Part shown: piece after piece, positions 44,339 to 53,115 of the stretch
Position numbering within the stretch: the stretch's first letter is position 1
How the letters are laid out: each line of letters starts with the position of its first letter
Position numbers and translations under genes: made by a program
The notes under the pieces: model-generated
The model's input: the letters and a program-made list of their open reading frames with translations, nothing else
Database searches by the model: none
What the model was told of the DNA's origin: nothing
Assembly: GCF_000315795.1 (NCBI RefSeq)
Contig: NZ_ANHY01000011.1
Location: 62,001 to 126,000 of the forward strand
DNA: 64,000 nucleotides
Reading direction: 5' to 3'
Source: Caenispirillum salinarum AK4
Lineage (GTDB): Bacteria > Pseudomonadota > Alphaproteobacteria > Rhodospirillales > Rhodospirillaceae

Positions 44339-44443
44339 GATCCTCTCCCTTCACGGGGACACGGCCCCCGCTGCACTGAGGAGGCCGCCGTTGTTTCTCT
44401 CACTGCACGCGGCCGGCCCGCCCGCACGACGGTTCCGGCCTCT

Positions 44444-45718
44444 TCATGTCGGGGCGCCCGCGCTCCGGGTCCAGAGCGCGGCGCCCAGGAATGTCGCCGT
44501 GGCCGTCGCCGCCAGGGCCGCCACCACGGCGAAGGCCGTGCCGGGGCCGAAGGCCGCCACCACCGGCTGGCTGGCGAGCGGCGAGACGAACTGGCCCAGG
44601 AACAGGCTCGTCGTCAGGCCGCCCAGCGCCCGTCCGCGCACGGCCGGCGGCACCCGCGCCAGCAGCCACACGCTGGCGTTGGGCATGTTGATGCCCATGC
44701 TCGGCCCCGCCAATGCCAGGGCCACCATCACCACGCCGTAGCTTCCCGCCGCCGCGATCAGGCCGTAACCCGCCGCCATGCAGGCGAAGCCGATGGCGAA
44801 AAGCGCCGGCGGCCCCAGCCACTGGCGCAGCCGGCCATAGCTCATGGAGGCCAGTCCCGCCGACAGGTTGAAGCAGGCGATGGCCATCCCGGTGCGACTC
44901 GGGCTGTCGACGCCAAGCTCCTCCAGATAGAACGGAAGCTGCGTCGGCACCATGAAAAAGGTTGTCATGGTAAAGAACGCCGTCGCGTAGAGGCCCGCCA
45001 CGAAGGCGACGGGCATGCGCGCGGGTTCCGGCGGCGCGGCGGCATCGGCACCACGGCCGGCAACCGCAGCGGGATCATGACGCGGCGGCTCGGGCAATAC
45101 AAAGGCCATTACCGGCGCGAGCAACAGGGCCGCCAGATACACGGCGAAAGGGCCGCGCCAATGCAGGTCCGCCAGGAAACCACCGGCCAGCAGGAAGGCG
45201 ACGCCGCCGAACGCCATGAAGGCCGACTGGATGCCCAGGAACCGCTCGCGGCGGGGGCCCTGGAAATAGTCGCCCACCAGCGTCTGCGCCGTCGTCATCA
45301 CCATGGCGACGGACAGCCCGAGCGCCGCCCGCCCGACCAGGATCGCCCACAAGCTGTCGACCACCAGCCCCGAGGCGCCGGACAGGCCGTAGAGCACGGC
45401 GCCGACGACGATCATGCTCTTGCGGCCGAAGCGGTCGATCACCCATCCCGCCACGGGCGCGAAGCCGGCGATGAACAGCGCCGGCACCGTCAGCACCAGC
45501 CGGGTCCACAGCCCGGCGTTGTCCACGTCGGCAAAGTGGGCCTGCAGTTCGGGCAGCGACGGCGAGATCACTGCACCGGCCATCACCGTCAGGCTGGCCG
45601 CCAGCAGGAGGCTGCCGCGGATGGCCCAGGCCAGCGGACCCCGGTCGGGCACCAGCGGGTCATCGTCGGCACGGGCTTGGGTACGGGCAGCGGATGACGG
45701 CGGGGAAGAGGCGACCAT
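44444..45718 (-). CDS. MFS transporter, drug:H+ antiporter type
   Basis: This 424-residue protein has twelve predicted helices. The start at 45718 has GGAG five bases before it. The loop 2-3 motif is present as GWVIDRFGRKSM, and the helix-5 region reads LGLSVAMVMTTAQTLVGDYF in place of a clear antiporter motif C. The end of helix 10 region has GPSMGINMPNASVWLLARVP, seen in exporters of small molecules. A charged N-terminal tail of about 30 residues is unusual but harmless. It reads toward the RND adaptor and pump, so the three may form one export locus. The AT-rich promoter and dyad upstream (45989-46018) face this gene. Confidence 0.85.
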   Translation of the reverse strand: MVASSPPSSAARTQARADDDPLVPDRGPLAWAIRGSLLLAASLTVMAGAVISPSLPELQAHFADVDNAGLWTRLVLTVPALFIAGFAPVAGWVIDRFGRKSMIVVGAVLYGLSGASGLVVDSLWAILVGRAALGLSVAMVMTTAQTLVGDYFQGPRRERFLGIQSAFMAFGGVAFLLAGGFLADLHWRGPFAVYLAALLLAPVMAFVLPEPPRHDPAAVAGRGADAAAPPEPARMPVAFVAGLYATAFFTMTTFFMVPTQLPFYLEELGVDSPSRTGMAIACFNLSAGLASMSYGRLRQWLGPPALFAIGFACMAAGYGLIAAAGSYGVVMVALALAGPSMGINMPNASVWLLARVPPAVRGRALGGLTTSLFLGQFVSPLASQPVVAAFGPGTAFAVVAALAATATATFLGAALWTRSAGAPT

Positions 45719-45988
45719 GAGACTCCGGTGCTGGAGGGCGTTCGTCGGGCCGGCGAAACCCGGCTCGAGCATAGAAAGGCGCCCAGTATAACGCCAGCCG
45801 AGCAGCGGCATGGCCGCCATGTCCTACGCCGCCGGGCCGATGGTGGATCGGACGCCGACTCTTGCCTGGATCACGGCCGCGTGGTGAGGGCCCGGGCCAG
45901 TTGCGGAAGGATCGACGGGCTCGGTATGGCTTTTTTGGCACCCACCATGACCTTACGGCCCAAGACCTTCTTTATGCCCTGGGTAATC

Positions 45989-46009
45989 TTTATATTTCAG
46001 AAGTATAAA
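45989..46009. promoter_or_regulatory. 21-bp operator-like dyad over the promoter
   Basis: TTTATA-T-TTC-A-GAA-G-TATAAA: arms of ten bases that match at nine positions around a central A. It covers the -10 and half of the spacer of the minus promoter. A dimeric regulator such as the GntR protein encoded 230 bases away is the natural candidate to bind. Confidence 0.55.
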
Positions 46010-46018
46010 TCTTTGCAA
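45989..46018 (-). promoter_or_regulatory. Sigma-70 promoter reading toward the MFS gene
   Basis: On the minus strand TTGCAA (46018-46013), 18 bases, TATAAA (45994-45989). It would start RNA near 45982, about 260 bases before the MFS start. It is one of the best promoter matches in the window. Confidence 0.55.
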
Positions 46019-46241
46019 TTTTAGTGCGCATGATACCCGATCCGCGCAAGACACGTTGACCGAAACCGGCGCAATCAATACGATCCCCGATTATGAGCAT
46101 TCGGTACTGCCTGGGCAGGCACGCGGTTCGGTGGGAAACAGCGTGACATGCAGCCAAGGTCGCCGCTGCCATGATCAGAGGAGGGGGTCGCCGGCAACCA
46201 CGCTGTTGCCGGGGACGATCATTGGCCGAGAGTCCATTTCC

Positions 46242-46967
46242 ATGACACGCAACGACCACACCATCGCCCGCGCGCCGACGCTGACTCAAAGCGTGGCCGA
46301 ACGGATCAATGACGCCATCCTCGACGGCACGTTCGAACCGGGCGAGCGCCTGGTGGAAACGCGCCTGTCGGGCATGTTCGGCGTCAGCCGTGCACCGGTG
46401 CGCGAAGCCCTGAAGATACTGGAAACCACGGGGCTCGTGCGCATCGTCGTTGGGCGCGGCACCTTCGTCTGCCGCCTGAACCGCGACGAGCTGATGCGGG
46501 TGGTCGTCGGCCATGCGTTGCTCATGGGCTTTGCCGCGCGGCTCGCCAGCGTGCACGGCACAGCGCGGTCCTTCACGGCACTGGCACGGGCGCAGCGCGG
46601 CCTGACCCGTGCCGTCGACGCCGGACGAGCCACCGAGGTGCGCCGCCAGGAGGACGTCTTCCTCACCGCCCTGTTCGACGCAGCCGAAGATACCGTGCTG
46701 CGCCAGACGGTGCTGGGCATGCGCGGGCAGATCCTGGTCCACCGCTCTCCCCTGACGCCCGAGGCCGAAATACTGGACCGCCTTGGCGCCACCGCCGCCG
46801 AGCTTCTGTCGGCCCTGACCGAGGGCGATCCCGATCAGGCGGAGAGGACGGCACGGACCGCCACGCTGGTCACCGGCTTCGCCATCATCGGCCAGAAGCC
46901 GCCCCCGTCGGTGGACGCCTACCTGGACATCCAGGCGCCGAGAATGCCGGCGGAACTGACGGCATGA
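46242..46967 (+). CDS. GntR-family regulator, FCD subfamily
   Basis: This is a 241-residue protein. The winged-helix N-terminus reads ERINDAILDGTFEPGERLVE and FGVSRAPVREALKILETTGL, a textbook GntR DNA-binding domain, followed by VGRGTFVCRLN as the wing. The rest is a helical FCD-type ligand domain, although with fewer of the usual metal-binding His residues than FadR-like relatives. The ATG at 46242 starts just before the HTH; the frame stays open upstream to 46056 without likeness. Such proteins are usually repressors released by a small acid. The dyad in the upstream region suggests that it controls the divergent MFS gene and perhaps the RND pump. Confidence 0.88.
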   Translation: MTRNDHTIARAPTLTQSVAERINDAILDGTFEPGERLVETRLSGMFGVSRAPVREALKILETTGLVRIVVGRGTFVCRLNRDELMRVVVGHALLMGFAARLASVHGTARSFTALARAQRGLTRAVDAGRATEVRRQEDVFLTALFDAAEDTVLRQTVLGMRGQILVHRSPLTPEAEILDRLGATAAELLSALTEGDPDQAERTARTATLVTGFAIIGQKPPPSVDAYLDIQAPRMPAELTA

Positions 46968-47083
46968 CGGTCTGAGGGTCGGCCCGAACGCGCGCCGCCA
47001 CTGGCTCCTCATGGCGCCGCCCGGTCCGGCGTGCCCGATGGCCCCGGCGCAACGGCCCTTGATGCCGCCCCCCGCCCACGCCC

Positions 47084-48067
47084 ATGATGCCGGCCGCCCG
47101 ACCACAAGCCGCCGGACCCCGCATGCCTGAAGACCGCTCCCGCCCCGCCCCGGACACCGCCGCTTCGGCAAGCACGCCGGCGCGGCGCGCCTTCGTGCGG
47201 GTGATGCCCGGACTGTTCGTGCTGCTGTGGTCGACCGGCTTCATCGGCGCCAAGTTCGGCCTGCCTTACGTGGAGCCCTTCACCTTTCTGGCCGTGCGCT
47301 TCCTGCTCGCGCTGGTCCTGCTGGCGCCGCTGGCCTGGGCCGCCCGCGCCGCTTGGCCGAAAAGCCCCGCGGCGCTGGGTCATCAGGCGGTGACCGGCAC
47401 GCTGGTCCATGCCGTCTACCTCGGTGGGGTGTTCTGGGCCATCGACCACGGCCTGTCGGCGGGCGTTGCGGCGCTGATCGTGGGGCTGCAGCCGCTGCTG
47501 ACCGCCGTCGCCGTCGGTCCGCTGCTGGGTGAGCGGGTCTCGGCGCGGCAATGGCTGGGGCTGGTCCTCGGCCTGACGGGCGTGGCCATGGTGGTGGGCG
47601 AAAAGCTGGGGTTCGCCGGCACCGCCGGCCTGGCGGGGCTCGAACCCATCGCGCTCACGGGCGCGGTGCTGGCGCTGCTGGGCATCACCGCCGGCACGCT
47701 CTACCAGAAGCGCTTCGGCGGCTCCACCGATCTGCGGGCAGCCACCTTCGTCCAGTACGCGGCGGCCGCCGTGGTCATGGGCGTGGCGTCGCTGGCGCTG
47801 GAGACCGGCGAGATCCAGTGGACCGGCGAGTTCGTCTTCGCGCTCGGCTGGCTGACGCTGGTGCTGTCGCTGGGCGCCATCTCGCTTCTGATGACGCTCA
47901 TCCGCCTGGGCGAGGCGGCCCGCGTCGCCAGCCTTTTCTATCTCGTACCGCCGGTCACCGCCGTCACCGCCTGGGCGCTGTTCGGCGAGACGCTGGGCGC
48001 CCTGGCGCTGGCCGGGATGGCCGTGGCCGTGGTTGGCGTGGCGCTGGTGGTTGCACGACGTTCCTGA
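47084..48067 (+). CDS. DMT-superfamily exporter (EamA domains)
   Basis: This is a 327-residue protein with ten membrane helices in two EamA repeats: PGLFVLLWSTGFIGAKFGLP starts the first and PIALTGAVLALLGITAGTLY the second. The motif SLFYLVPPVTAVTAWALFGE near the end is typical for the family. EamA proteins export amino acids, metabolites or drugs. The first ATG at 47084 lacks a ribosome site; another in-frame ATG at 47123 would remove 13 residues and is as likely. The gene follows the GntR gene by 116 bases on the same strand and could be under the same control. The substrate is unknown. Confidence 0.87.
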   Translation: MMPAARPQAAGPRMPEDRSRPAPDTAASASTPARRAFVRVMPGLFVLLWSTGFIGAKFGLPYVEPFTFLAVRFLLALVLLAPLAWAARAAWPKSPAALGHQAVTGTLVHAVYLGGVFWAIDHGLSAGVAALIVGLQPLLTAVAVGPLLGERVSARQWLGLVLGLTGVAMVVGEKLGFAGTAGLAGLEPIALTGAVLALLGITAGTLYQKRFGGSTDLRAATFVQYAAAAVVMGVASLALETGEIQWTGEFVFALGWLTLVLSLGAISLLMTLIRLGEAARVASLFYLVPPVTAVTAWALFGETLGALALAGMAVAVVGVALVVARRS

Positions 48068-48293
48068 TGCCGATGACCCACTCCGAAAGTATAGTCCCAA
48101 GTATCCCGAGGCTCACGATACTAGGCCCACCGGTACCTTTCGCGCCATTTGCTTGCGGCAGACATGCGCTAATCACATGAAAAACGCCCATTTTTAAGGG
48201 CACACCTACGTCTGTTGAGGTAACGTTACATCGTTCGGTCGTCGCCGCCCGGGGGCGCGGCGCTGCGTCCTGAGGGAAGGGGGAGCACGACAG

Positions 48294-50309
48294 ATGACGT
48301 TTCTCGACAACATGAAAGTCGCAGCCAAGGTATCCCTCGGCTTCGGCATCGTTCTGGTTCTGCTGGTGGTGACGGGCATCGTCAGCGGGGTCGGCTTCAA
48401 CTCCGTCGATGGCATGTTCGAGTCATACCGCCACCTCGCGCGCGAAACCAACGAGGTGGGTCGCATCCAGGCCAACATGCTGGAGACCCGCATGGGGGCC
48501 AAGGACTTCCTCATCGACGGCAGCGAGGCGGCCATGGCCCGCGTGCGCGAACGGGCCGAAACGACCCTGAGCCTGGCCGAGGAAACCCGTGGGCTGCTGA
48601 AGGACACGGAACAGGCCAAGATCCAGCTTCTCGACGAGGTGCAGCAGGCGCTTCGCAACTACCGCGACGGGTTCGAGCAGATCGTGTCGCACCAGTCGGA
48701 CCGCAACGCGGCAGTCATGACGCTCAACACCGTCGGGCCGCAGATCGAGCAGGCGCTGACTTCCGTCATGGAGAGTGCCTACGAGGACGGCGACACCGAG
48801 GCCGCCTATCGCGGCGGCGTTGCCCTGCGGGCGCTTCTGCTGGCGCGGCTGAACGTCAACCGGTTCCTGGTCGACAACAGCGATGCCGCCTTCGACCGCG
48901 TGTCGTCGGAACTGGCGGCCTTCGACCAGCGCCTGATCGAGCTGAACAACAACACCACCGATTTCGAGCGCCGCAAGCTGACGGGGACCGCCGAGACCCT
49001 GAGCGGTGAATACCGGGAAGCCTTCAACACCGCTGCCGCCGCCATCCGGGCGCGGAATGCGGTGGTGGATGGCACGCTGAACCAGATCGGCCCGGCCGTC
49101 GGACGCGACGTCGAGACCGTGAAGCTGGAGATCAAGGCCGCGCAGGACGACCTGGGGCCGCGCGTGGAGGCCAGCATCCACGACAGCGTACTGCTGACGG
49201 TGGGTCTGGGCGCGGCCGCCCTCGTGCTGGGCATCGGCGCCGCCTTCCTCATCGGGCGCGGCATCTCGCAGCCCGTCACCGCCATGACAGGCGCCATGGC
49301 GCGGCTGGCGGACGGCGACGAAACCACCGAAGTGCCGGCGCAGGGACGCAAGGACGAGGTCGGCAAGATGGCCGCCGCCGTGCAGGTCTTCAAGGACAAC
49401 ATGATCCGCGCCAACAAGCTGGCGGCGGAGCAGGAAAAAGAGCGCGAGGCCCGCGAGCAGCGCGCCCGATACATCGAAGATCTGGCGCACCGCTTCGACT
49501 CCGACGTCTCCAGCGTGCTGGAGGCCGTGTCCTCGGCGTCCACCGAGTTGTCGTCGACGGCCGAGAGCATGTCCTCCATCGCCGAAGAAACCACCCGGCA
49601 GGCGACCGCCGTTGCGGCGGCGGCCGACCAGGCATCGACCAACGTGCAGACGGTGGCCTCCGCCGCCGAGGAACTGTCGTCGTCCATTTCCGAGATCGGC
49701 CGTCAGGTCAACCACTCGGCCGAAATCAGCCGGTCGGCGGCCGAGCAGGCCCAGCACACCAACGAGGTCGTGCAGGGCCTGGCCGAAAGCGCCCAGCGCA
49801 TCGGCGACGTGGTGGCGATGATCACCGACATCGCCGACCAGACCAACCTCCTGGCCCTCAACGCCACCATCGAGGCCGCCCGCGCCGGTGACGCCGGCAA
49901 GGGGTTCGCGGTCGTTGCCAACGAGGTCAAGAGCCTCGCCAACCAGACCAGCAAGGCGACCGAAGACATCTCCAAGCAGATCGGCGGCATTCAGGGCGAG
50001 ACCCAGAAGGCCGTGGAGGCCATCACCACTATCGGCAAGACGGTCAACGAGATCAGCGAGGTGGCCTCGGCCATCGCTTCGGCGGTGGAGGAACAGAACG
50101 CCGCCACCAGCGAGATCGCCCGCAACACCAACGAGGCCAGCGCCGGCACCCACGACGTGTCGTCCAACATCGCCGGCGTCACCAGCGCCGCCGACGAGGC
50201 CGGACACGCCGCCACGCAGGTGATGGAAGCGACCGGCCAGTTGTCGCAGCAGTCCGAGCAGTTGCGGGGTGTGGTGCAGGAGTTCCTGACCAACGTCCGT
50301 GCCGCCTGA
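48294..50309 (+). CDS. Membrane chemoreceptor with helical periplasmic sensor (HBM type)
   Basis: This is a 671-residue receptor. The ATG has GGGGGAG nine bases upstream. Helix 1 is at about 9-30 and helix 2 at about 298-320. The periplasmic domain between is all-helical and about 260 residues long, with two similar four-helix halves ([39 protein letters not shown]), the helical bimodular build seen in receptors for organic acids. A HAMP region follows ([18 protein letters not shown]), then the signalling coil with the tip [20 protein letters not shown] and [19 protein letters not shown]. It has no visible CheR-docking pentapeptide at its end. A terminator follows at once. Confidence 0.92.
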   Translation: MTFLDNMKVAAKVSLGFGIVLVLLVVTGIVSGVGFNSVDGMFESYRHLARETNEVGRIQANMLETRMGAKDFLIDGSEAAMARVRERAETTLSLAEETRGLLKDTEQAKIQLLDEVQQALRNYRDGFEQIVSHQSDRNAAVMTLNTVGPQIEQALTSVMESAYEDGDTEAAYRGGVALRALLLARLNVNRFLVDNSDAAFDRVSSELAAFDQRLIELNNNTTDFERRKLTGTAETLSGEYREAFNTAAAAIRARNAVVDGTLNQIGPAVGRDVETVKLEIKAAQDDLGPRVEASIHDSVLLTVGLGAAALVLGIGAAFLIGRGISQPVTAMTGAMARLADGDETTEVPAQGRKDEVGKMAAAVQVFKDNMIRANKLAAEQEKEREAREQRARYIEDLAHRFDSDVSSVLEAVSSASTELSSTAESMSSIAEETTRQATAVAAAADQASTNVQTVASAAEELSSSISEIGRQVNHSAEISRSAAEQAQHTNEVVQGLAESAQRIGDVVAMITDIADQTNLLALNATIEAARAGDAGKGFAVVANEVKSLANQTSKATEDISKQIGGIQGETQKAVEAITTIGKTVNEISEVASAIASAVEEQNAATSEIARNTNEASAGTHDVSSNIAGVTSAADEAGHAATQVMEATGQLSQQSEQLRGVVQEFLTNVRAA

Positions 50310-50338
50310 TCGGCGCACGGGGGCGCCCCCAGCCCTTT

Positions 50339-50367
50339 CCGCCCGGGTCCCTTGGCCCGGGCGGTTT
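50339..50367 (+). terminator. Intrinsic terminator after the chemoreceptor
   Basis: CCGCCCGGG, eight-base loop, CCCGGGCGG, then TTT: a perfect nine-base stem 30 bases after the stop. The minus-strand side lacks a T run, so it mainly ends the plus transcript. Confidence 0.8.
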
Positions 50368-50376
50368 CCTTCGTCG

Positions 50377-51495
50377 TCAGGGGGCCGAGCCGCCCAGGCC
50401 GGTCCAGCGGCCGACGGTGCTTATCAGGCGTTGCCACAGGCTGCGCACCCTGGCGAGCATCGGGTTGTCCGGCTGTTCGGCCGCCGTGGCGAGCGCCGCC
50501 TCGGCTTGCTTGTCCTCCTCCACCGACGGCCCTGCTACGGGCGGCGGCGCGGCGGATCCGGCCTCGGGGGCATAAGGCGCGGCGGGTGGCGCAGCCGGCG
50601 GAAAGGTGACGATCACCGGCGGCTGGCGACCGCCCGGACCGGTGACCACCATCTTGCTGCTTGGCGCCGTCGCCAGGGCCTGGGTGGCTGCCACGCCCCG
50701 CAGCCGCAGGAACCCGTCCAGGTCGCCCCGGTTCGCCAGTTGCTCCTGGAATGCCGCGATACCCTGCGCTTCCGTCACGCGCCGATGGCTCTCCGCCAGT
50801 TCGCGCCGGAGGCGGAAATCGTACTCTTCCACAAGGTGGCGCTGCCGATTCTTGTGCTCCACCGATGCCGCCACCGACGGCGGCAGGGCAACCGAGCGGA
50901 TGAGGAAGTCGTCGAGCTGCACCATCGGCTGGCCCTGGGCGCGCCCCGCGCTCAGGCTGCCGCGCCGCAGGTCGTCGGACAGGGCTGCGACGACGCGGGC
51001 GTTGATCTCGCCGCGGTCCGCGCTGTGCAGGTCGGCGCTCGTGTACCTGGCGACGATCTCCCGCAGGGCCGCGTCCATGCTGGCACGCACCAGCACCCGC
51101 TCGTACTGCGGGCCGACACGCCGGTGCAGCGTGCCCAGCACCTGTGCCGACGGCCGATAGCGGTAGCTGACCGTCAGCCCGACTTCCAGCCCGTCGCGCG
51201 TCACCGCCGTCAACTGACGGTGCACGGTGCGAAACCGGATGTCATAGAGAATGAGCGAGTCCCACGGAAACGTGAGGTGCACGCCCTCGGCCAGGGCCGG
51301 CTGCTCGACCGTGCCGCCAAACAGGCGCAGCCACAGCACGCCCCCGTGCCCGGCCGGAATCTCGTGAACGATACGGTCCGACCACAAGAGCGCGCTACCG
51401 CCCATAAGCACCAGTACCAGCGCGACGCGGCGCGGCCATCGCGGCCTGTGCCGCCGGCCTGTCCTCTTGCCTTCGCTGAGCGGTGCGTCCCCCAC
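50377..51495 (-). CDS. SPFH/prohibitin-like membrane protein, paralogue 1
   Basis: This 372-residue protein starts at the GTG at 51495, chosen for GGGAGGAG nine bases upstream; an earlier TTG (51543) lacks spacing. After a basic N-terminus comes one membrane helix (RRVALVLVLMGGSALLWS). The SPFH/Band-7 domain follows: IPAGHGGVLWLRLFGGTVEQ, TFPWDSLILYDIRFRTV, RDGLEVGLTVSYRYRP and the helical end DFLIRSVALPPSVAASVEHK. A coiled coil and a Pro/Ala-rich tail close the chain. SPFH proteins build large rings in membranes and hold or guard other membrane proteins. It is divergent from the TAXI gene and clearly related to the second SPFH protein at 53116. Confidence 0.88.
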   Translation of the reverse strand: MGDAPLSEGKRTGRRHRPRWPRRVALVLVLMGGSALLWSDRIVHEIPAGHGGVLWLRLFGGTVEQPALAEGVHLTFPWDSLILYDIRFRTVHRQLTAVTRDGLEVGLTVSYRYRPSAQVLGTLHRRVGPQYERVLVRASMDAALREIVARYTSADLHSADRGEINARVVAALSDDLRRGSLSAGRAQGQPMVQLDDFLIRSVALPPSVAASVEHKNRQRHLVEEYDFRLRRELAESHRRVTEAQGIAAFQEQLANRGDLDGFLRLRGVAATQALATAPSSKMVVTGPGGRQPPVIVTFPPAAPPAAPYAPEAGSAAPPPVAGPSVEEDKQAEAALATAAEQPDNPMLARVRSLWQRLISTVGRWTGLGGSAP

Positions 51496-51577
51496 GGCCG
51501 TGTTCTCCTCCCGTGTCGCCGCCCGCCGGAAGAGTACCTTCAATCCTCGCGTCCCCCAAAAGGCTAAATTTCACATT

Positions 51578-51599
51578 TACACACTTCTTTGGATGTGTA
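51578..51599. repeat. Inverted repeat between divergent SPFH and TAXI genes
   Basis: TACACA, ten bases, TGTGTA: perfect six-base arms within a short AT-rich stretch (51560-51600), the only such stretch between the two divergent starts. It may be a shared operator. The arms are short, so chance cannot be ruled out. Confidence 0.4.
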
Positions 51600-51665
51600 C
51601 GGTGAAGGAACGGTCGACGGTCGCGCAGGGGGACTCGCGGCGTCCGGCCGGGGGGATCGAGGGGC

Positions 51666-52847
51666 ATGCTTGCGAAACGCGACACGATGGGCCGACGCCT
51701 GGTGCACGCCACGGCGGTGGGAGTGGGTCTCCTGGCGCTGACGGCGATGCCGGCGGCCGCCCAGTCGCCATCGGCGCCCGGATCGGGCGCGCCGCCGCCG
51801 CTGCCCCTGCCGCCCAGCATGATGGGCGACTTCAGCGCCGACCTCATGCCCGACCTGCCCGACCTGAGCACCCTTCCGCGCGCCGATACCGAAGATGACG
51901 ACCGGTTCGTCATCATTCACAGCGGCCACACCAGTGGCGTCTACTATCTGGCCGCCGCCGCCATCTGCGAAGCGCTGGGCGCCACCTTCGAGGATCACCG
52001 CATCCATTGCGCAGCCGAGCGCACCACCGGCGATCCCGAGAATGCCGCCGCCCTGAAGAGTGGTGAGGCCGAAGTGGCGCTGATCCAGGGCGACGACAAC
52101 TACCGCGCGGCGGTCGGCGAGGCCGACATCGGCCCGGCCCGCTCCATCATGTCGCTCTTTTACGAGTCGGCGGTGGTGGTGTCGCGGCCGGAAGTGGACA
52201 TTGCCGCGGTCCGCGACCTGGATGGCCTGACCGTCAACCTGGGGCCGGACGAATCGGCGCCGCGCCACCTGTGGTCGCTCCTCTCGCAGCACGGGATCGC
52301 CCCCAAGCCTGATGCCATCGTGCTGACGCAGTACGAACGGCCGGCCCTCCATCGCCTGATGTGCGAGGAGGAAATCGATGCCTACGTCGACTGGATCGGC
52401 CATCCGGCCCCCTACATCGGCCGCACTGCCCGCTACTGCAACGCCCGCATCGGCGGGGTGCCATGGACTGAAACGGTCACCGACCTGGTGGACCGGACGC
52501 CCTGGCTGTACCGCACCGTCATTCCCGGCGGGTCCTACGTCGGCCAGGACGAACCGGTGAAGACCATCGGAACCCGCGCGACGCTGGTGGCCCGCGCCGA
52601 CACCGACGCCGAGATCGTCTACCACATCACCCGCGCCGTCCTGAGCGACCTGGAGCGCTTCCGCGGCTACGCCAGGGCGCTGCGGGCGTCGAGCCTGGTG
52701 CCGATGATAAGTGAGGGCAACTACCTGCCTTTCCACGCGGGCGCCCGGCGCTATTTCGACGAGCAGGGCCTGCCGGCCGCCGCCGGCGTCGATGCGGAGG
52801 CGAGTGCCGGGGCGGGAGCCGGGGCAGGCGCCGGCGCCGACGGCTGA
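51666..52847 (+). CDS. TAXI-family periplasmic solute-binding protein
   Basis: This is a 393-residue protein. A Sec signal peptide ends near PAAAQS (about 33), followed by a Pro-rich linker to about 75. The binding fold starts with FVIIHSGHTSGVYYLAAAAI, the mark of the TAXI group, then CAAERTTGDPENAAALKSGE and VALIQGDDNYRAAVGE, and near the end KTIGTRATLVARADTDAE. TAXI proteins usually hand substrates to TRAP membrane subunits; no such subunit is encoded here. The tail is Ala/Gly-rich. It is divergent from SPFH 1 and followed on the same strand by a 59-residue membrane protein and SPFH 2, so it probably works with these. The ligand is unknown (glutamate or C4-type acids in known cases). Confidence 0.9.
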   Translation: MLAKRDTMGRRLVHATAVGVGLLALTAMPAAAQSPSAPGSGAPPPLPLPPSMMGDFSADLMPDLPDLSTLPRADTEDDDRFVIIHSGHTSGVYYLAAAAICEALGATFEDHRIHCAAERTTGDPENAAALKSGEAEVALIQGDDNYRAAVGEADIGPARSIMSLFYESAVVVSRPEVDIAAVRDLDGLTVNLGPDESAPRHLWSLLSQHGIAPKPDAIVLTQYERPALHRLMCEEEIDAYVDWIGHPAPYIGRTARYCNARIGGVPWTETVTDLVDRTPWLYRTVIPGGSYVGQDEPVKTIGTRATLVARADTDAEIVYHITRAVLSDLERFRGYARALRASSLVPMISEGNYLPFHAGARRYFDEQGLPAAAGVDAEASAGAGAGAGAGADG

Positions 52848-52895
52848 CATCATGACCGGCGTCCGGCGCCGCACAGAGGGGGACACGTCAAGACC

Positions 52896-53075
52896 ATGCT
52901 GAACATCATCCTGATCGCCTATGTGGCGCTGTGCGCCGTCAACGGCTACCTGGGGCGCCGGGCCCGCATCGGCTTCCTCGGGTTCTTCATCCTGTCGCTG
53001 TTGCTGAGCCCGCTGGTCGGGCTGATCCTCGCGCTGCTGTTCCGGCCGCGCGGCGAACAGGCATCCTCTGCCTGA
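52896..53075 (+). CDS. 59-residue membrane protein between TAXI and SPFH genes
   Basis: This short gene opens with an ATG at 52896 and ends at a TGA at 53073-53075. The product starts MLNIILIAYVALCAVNGYLG, has a basic turn RRARIGFLG, then a second helix FFILSLLLSPLVGLILALLF and ends in RPRGEQASSA. Two helices joined by a positive loop fit a small inner-membrane hairpin. The purine-rich GAGGGGGA lies about 14 bases before the start, rather far. Gaps of 48 and 40 bases to its neighbours suggest one operon. Similar short hairpin proteins are common but poorly described; a role in joining the SPFH ring to the TAXI protein is inference. Confidence 0.7.
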   Translation: MLNIILIAYVALCAVNGYLGRRARIGFLGFFILSLLLSPLVGLILALLFRPRGEQASSA

Positions 53076-53115
53076 GCCGGGCCCATCCTGTCCATCAATC
53101 ACCGGAACCGCTGAC

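Larger units (their letters stand above)
45719..46241 (-). other. Divergent control region, 523 bp, with AT-rich core
   Basis: It separates the MFS gene (minus) from the GntR gene (plus). No credible gene is inside. Around 45960-46030 GC is far below the rest of the window. This core holds a near-ideal minus-strand promoter overlapped by a 21-base dyad (listed separately). The remaining 46040-46240 looks like ordinary leader sequence of the regulator gene. Confidence 0.55.

Noticed and set aside
42785-45697. 970-codon plus-strand open frame opposite the RND, adaptor and MFS genes
   Set aside because: Arg/His/Gln/Gly-rich composition typical of an antisense frame in high-GC DNA; no domain recognisable.
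48100-48122. AGTATC-N11-GATACT before the HBM chemoreceptor, and GTAACGTTAC at 48220
   Set aside because: Short arms and no match to a flagellar sigma-28 promoter; too weak to call a site.
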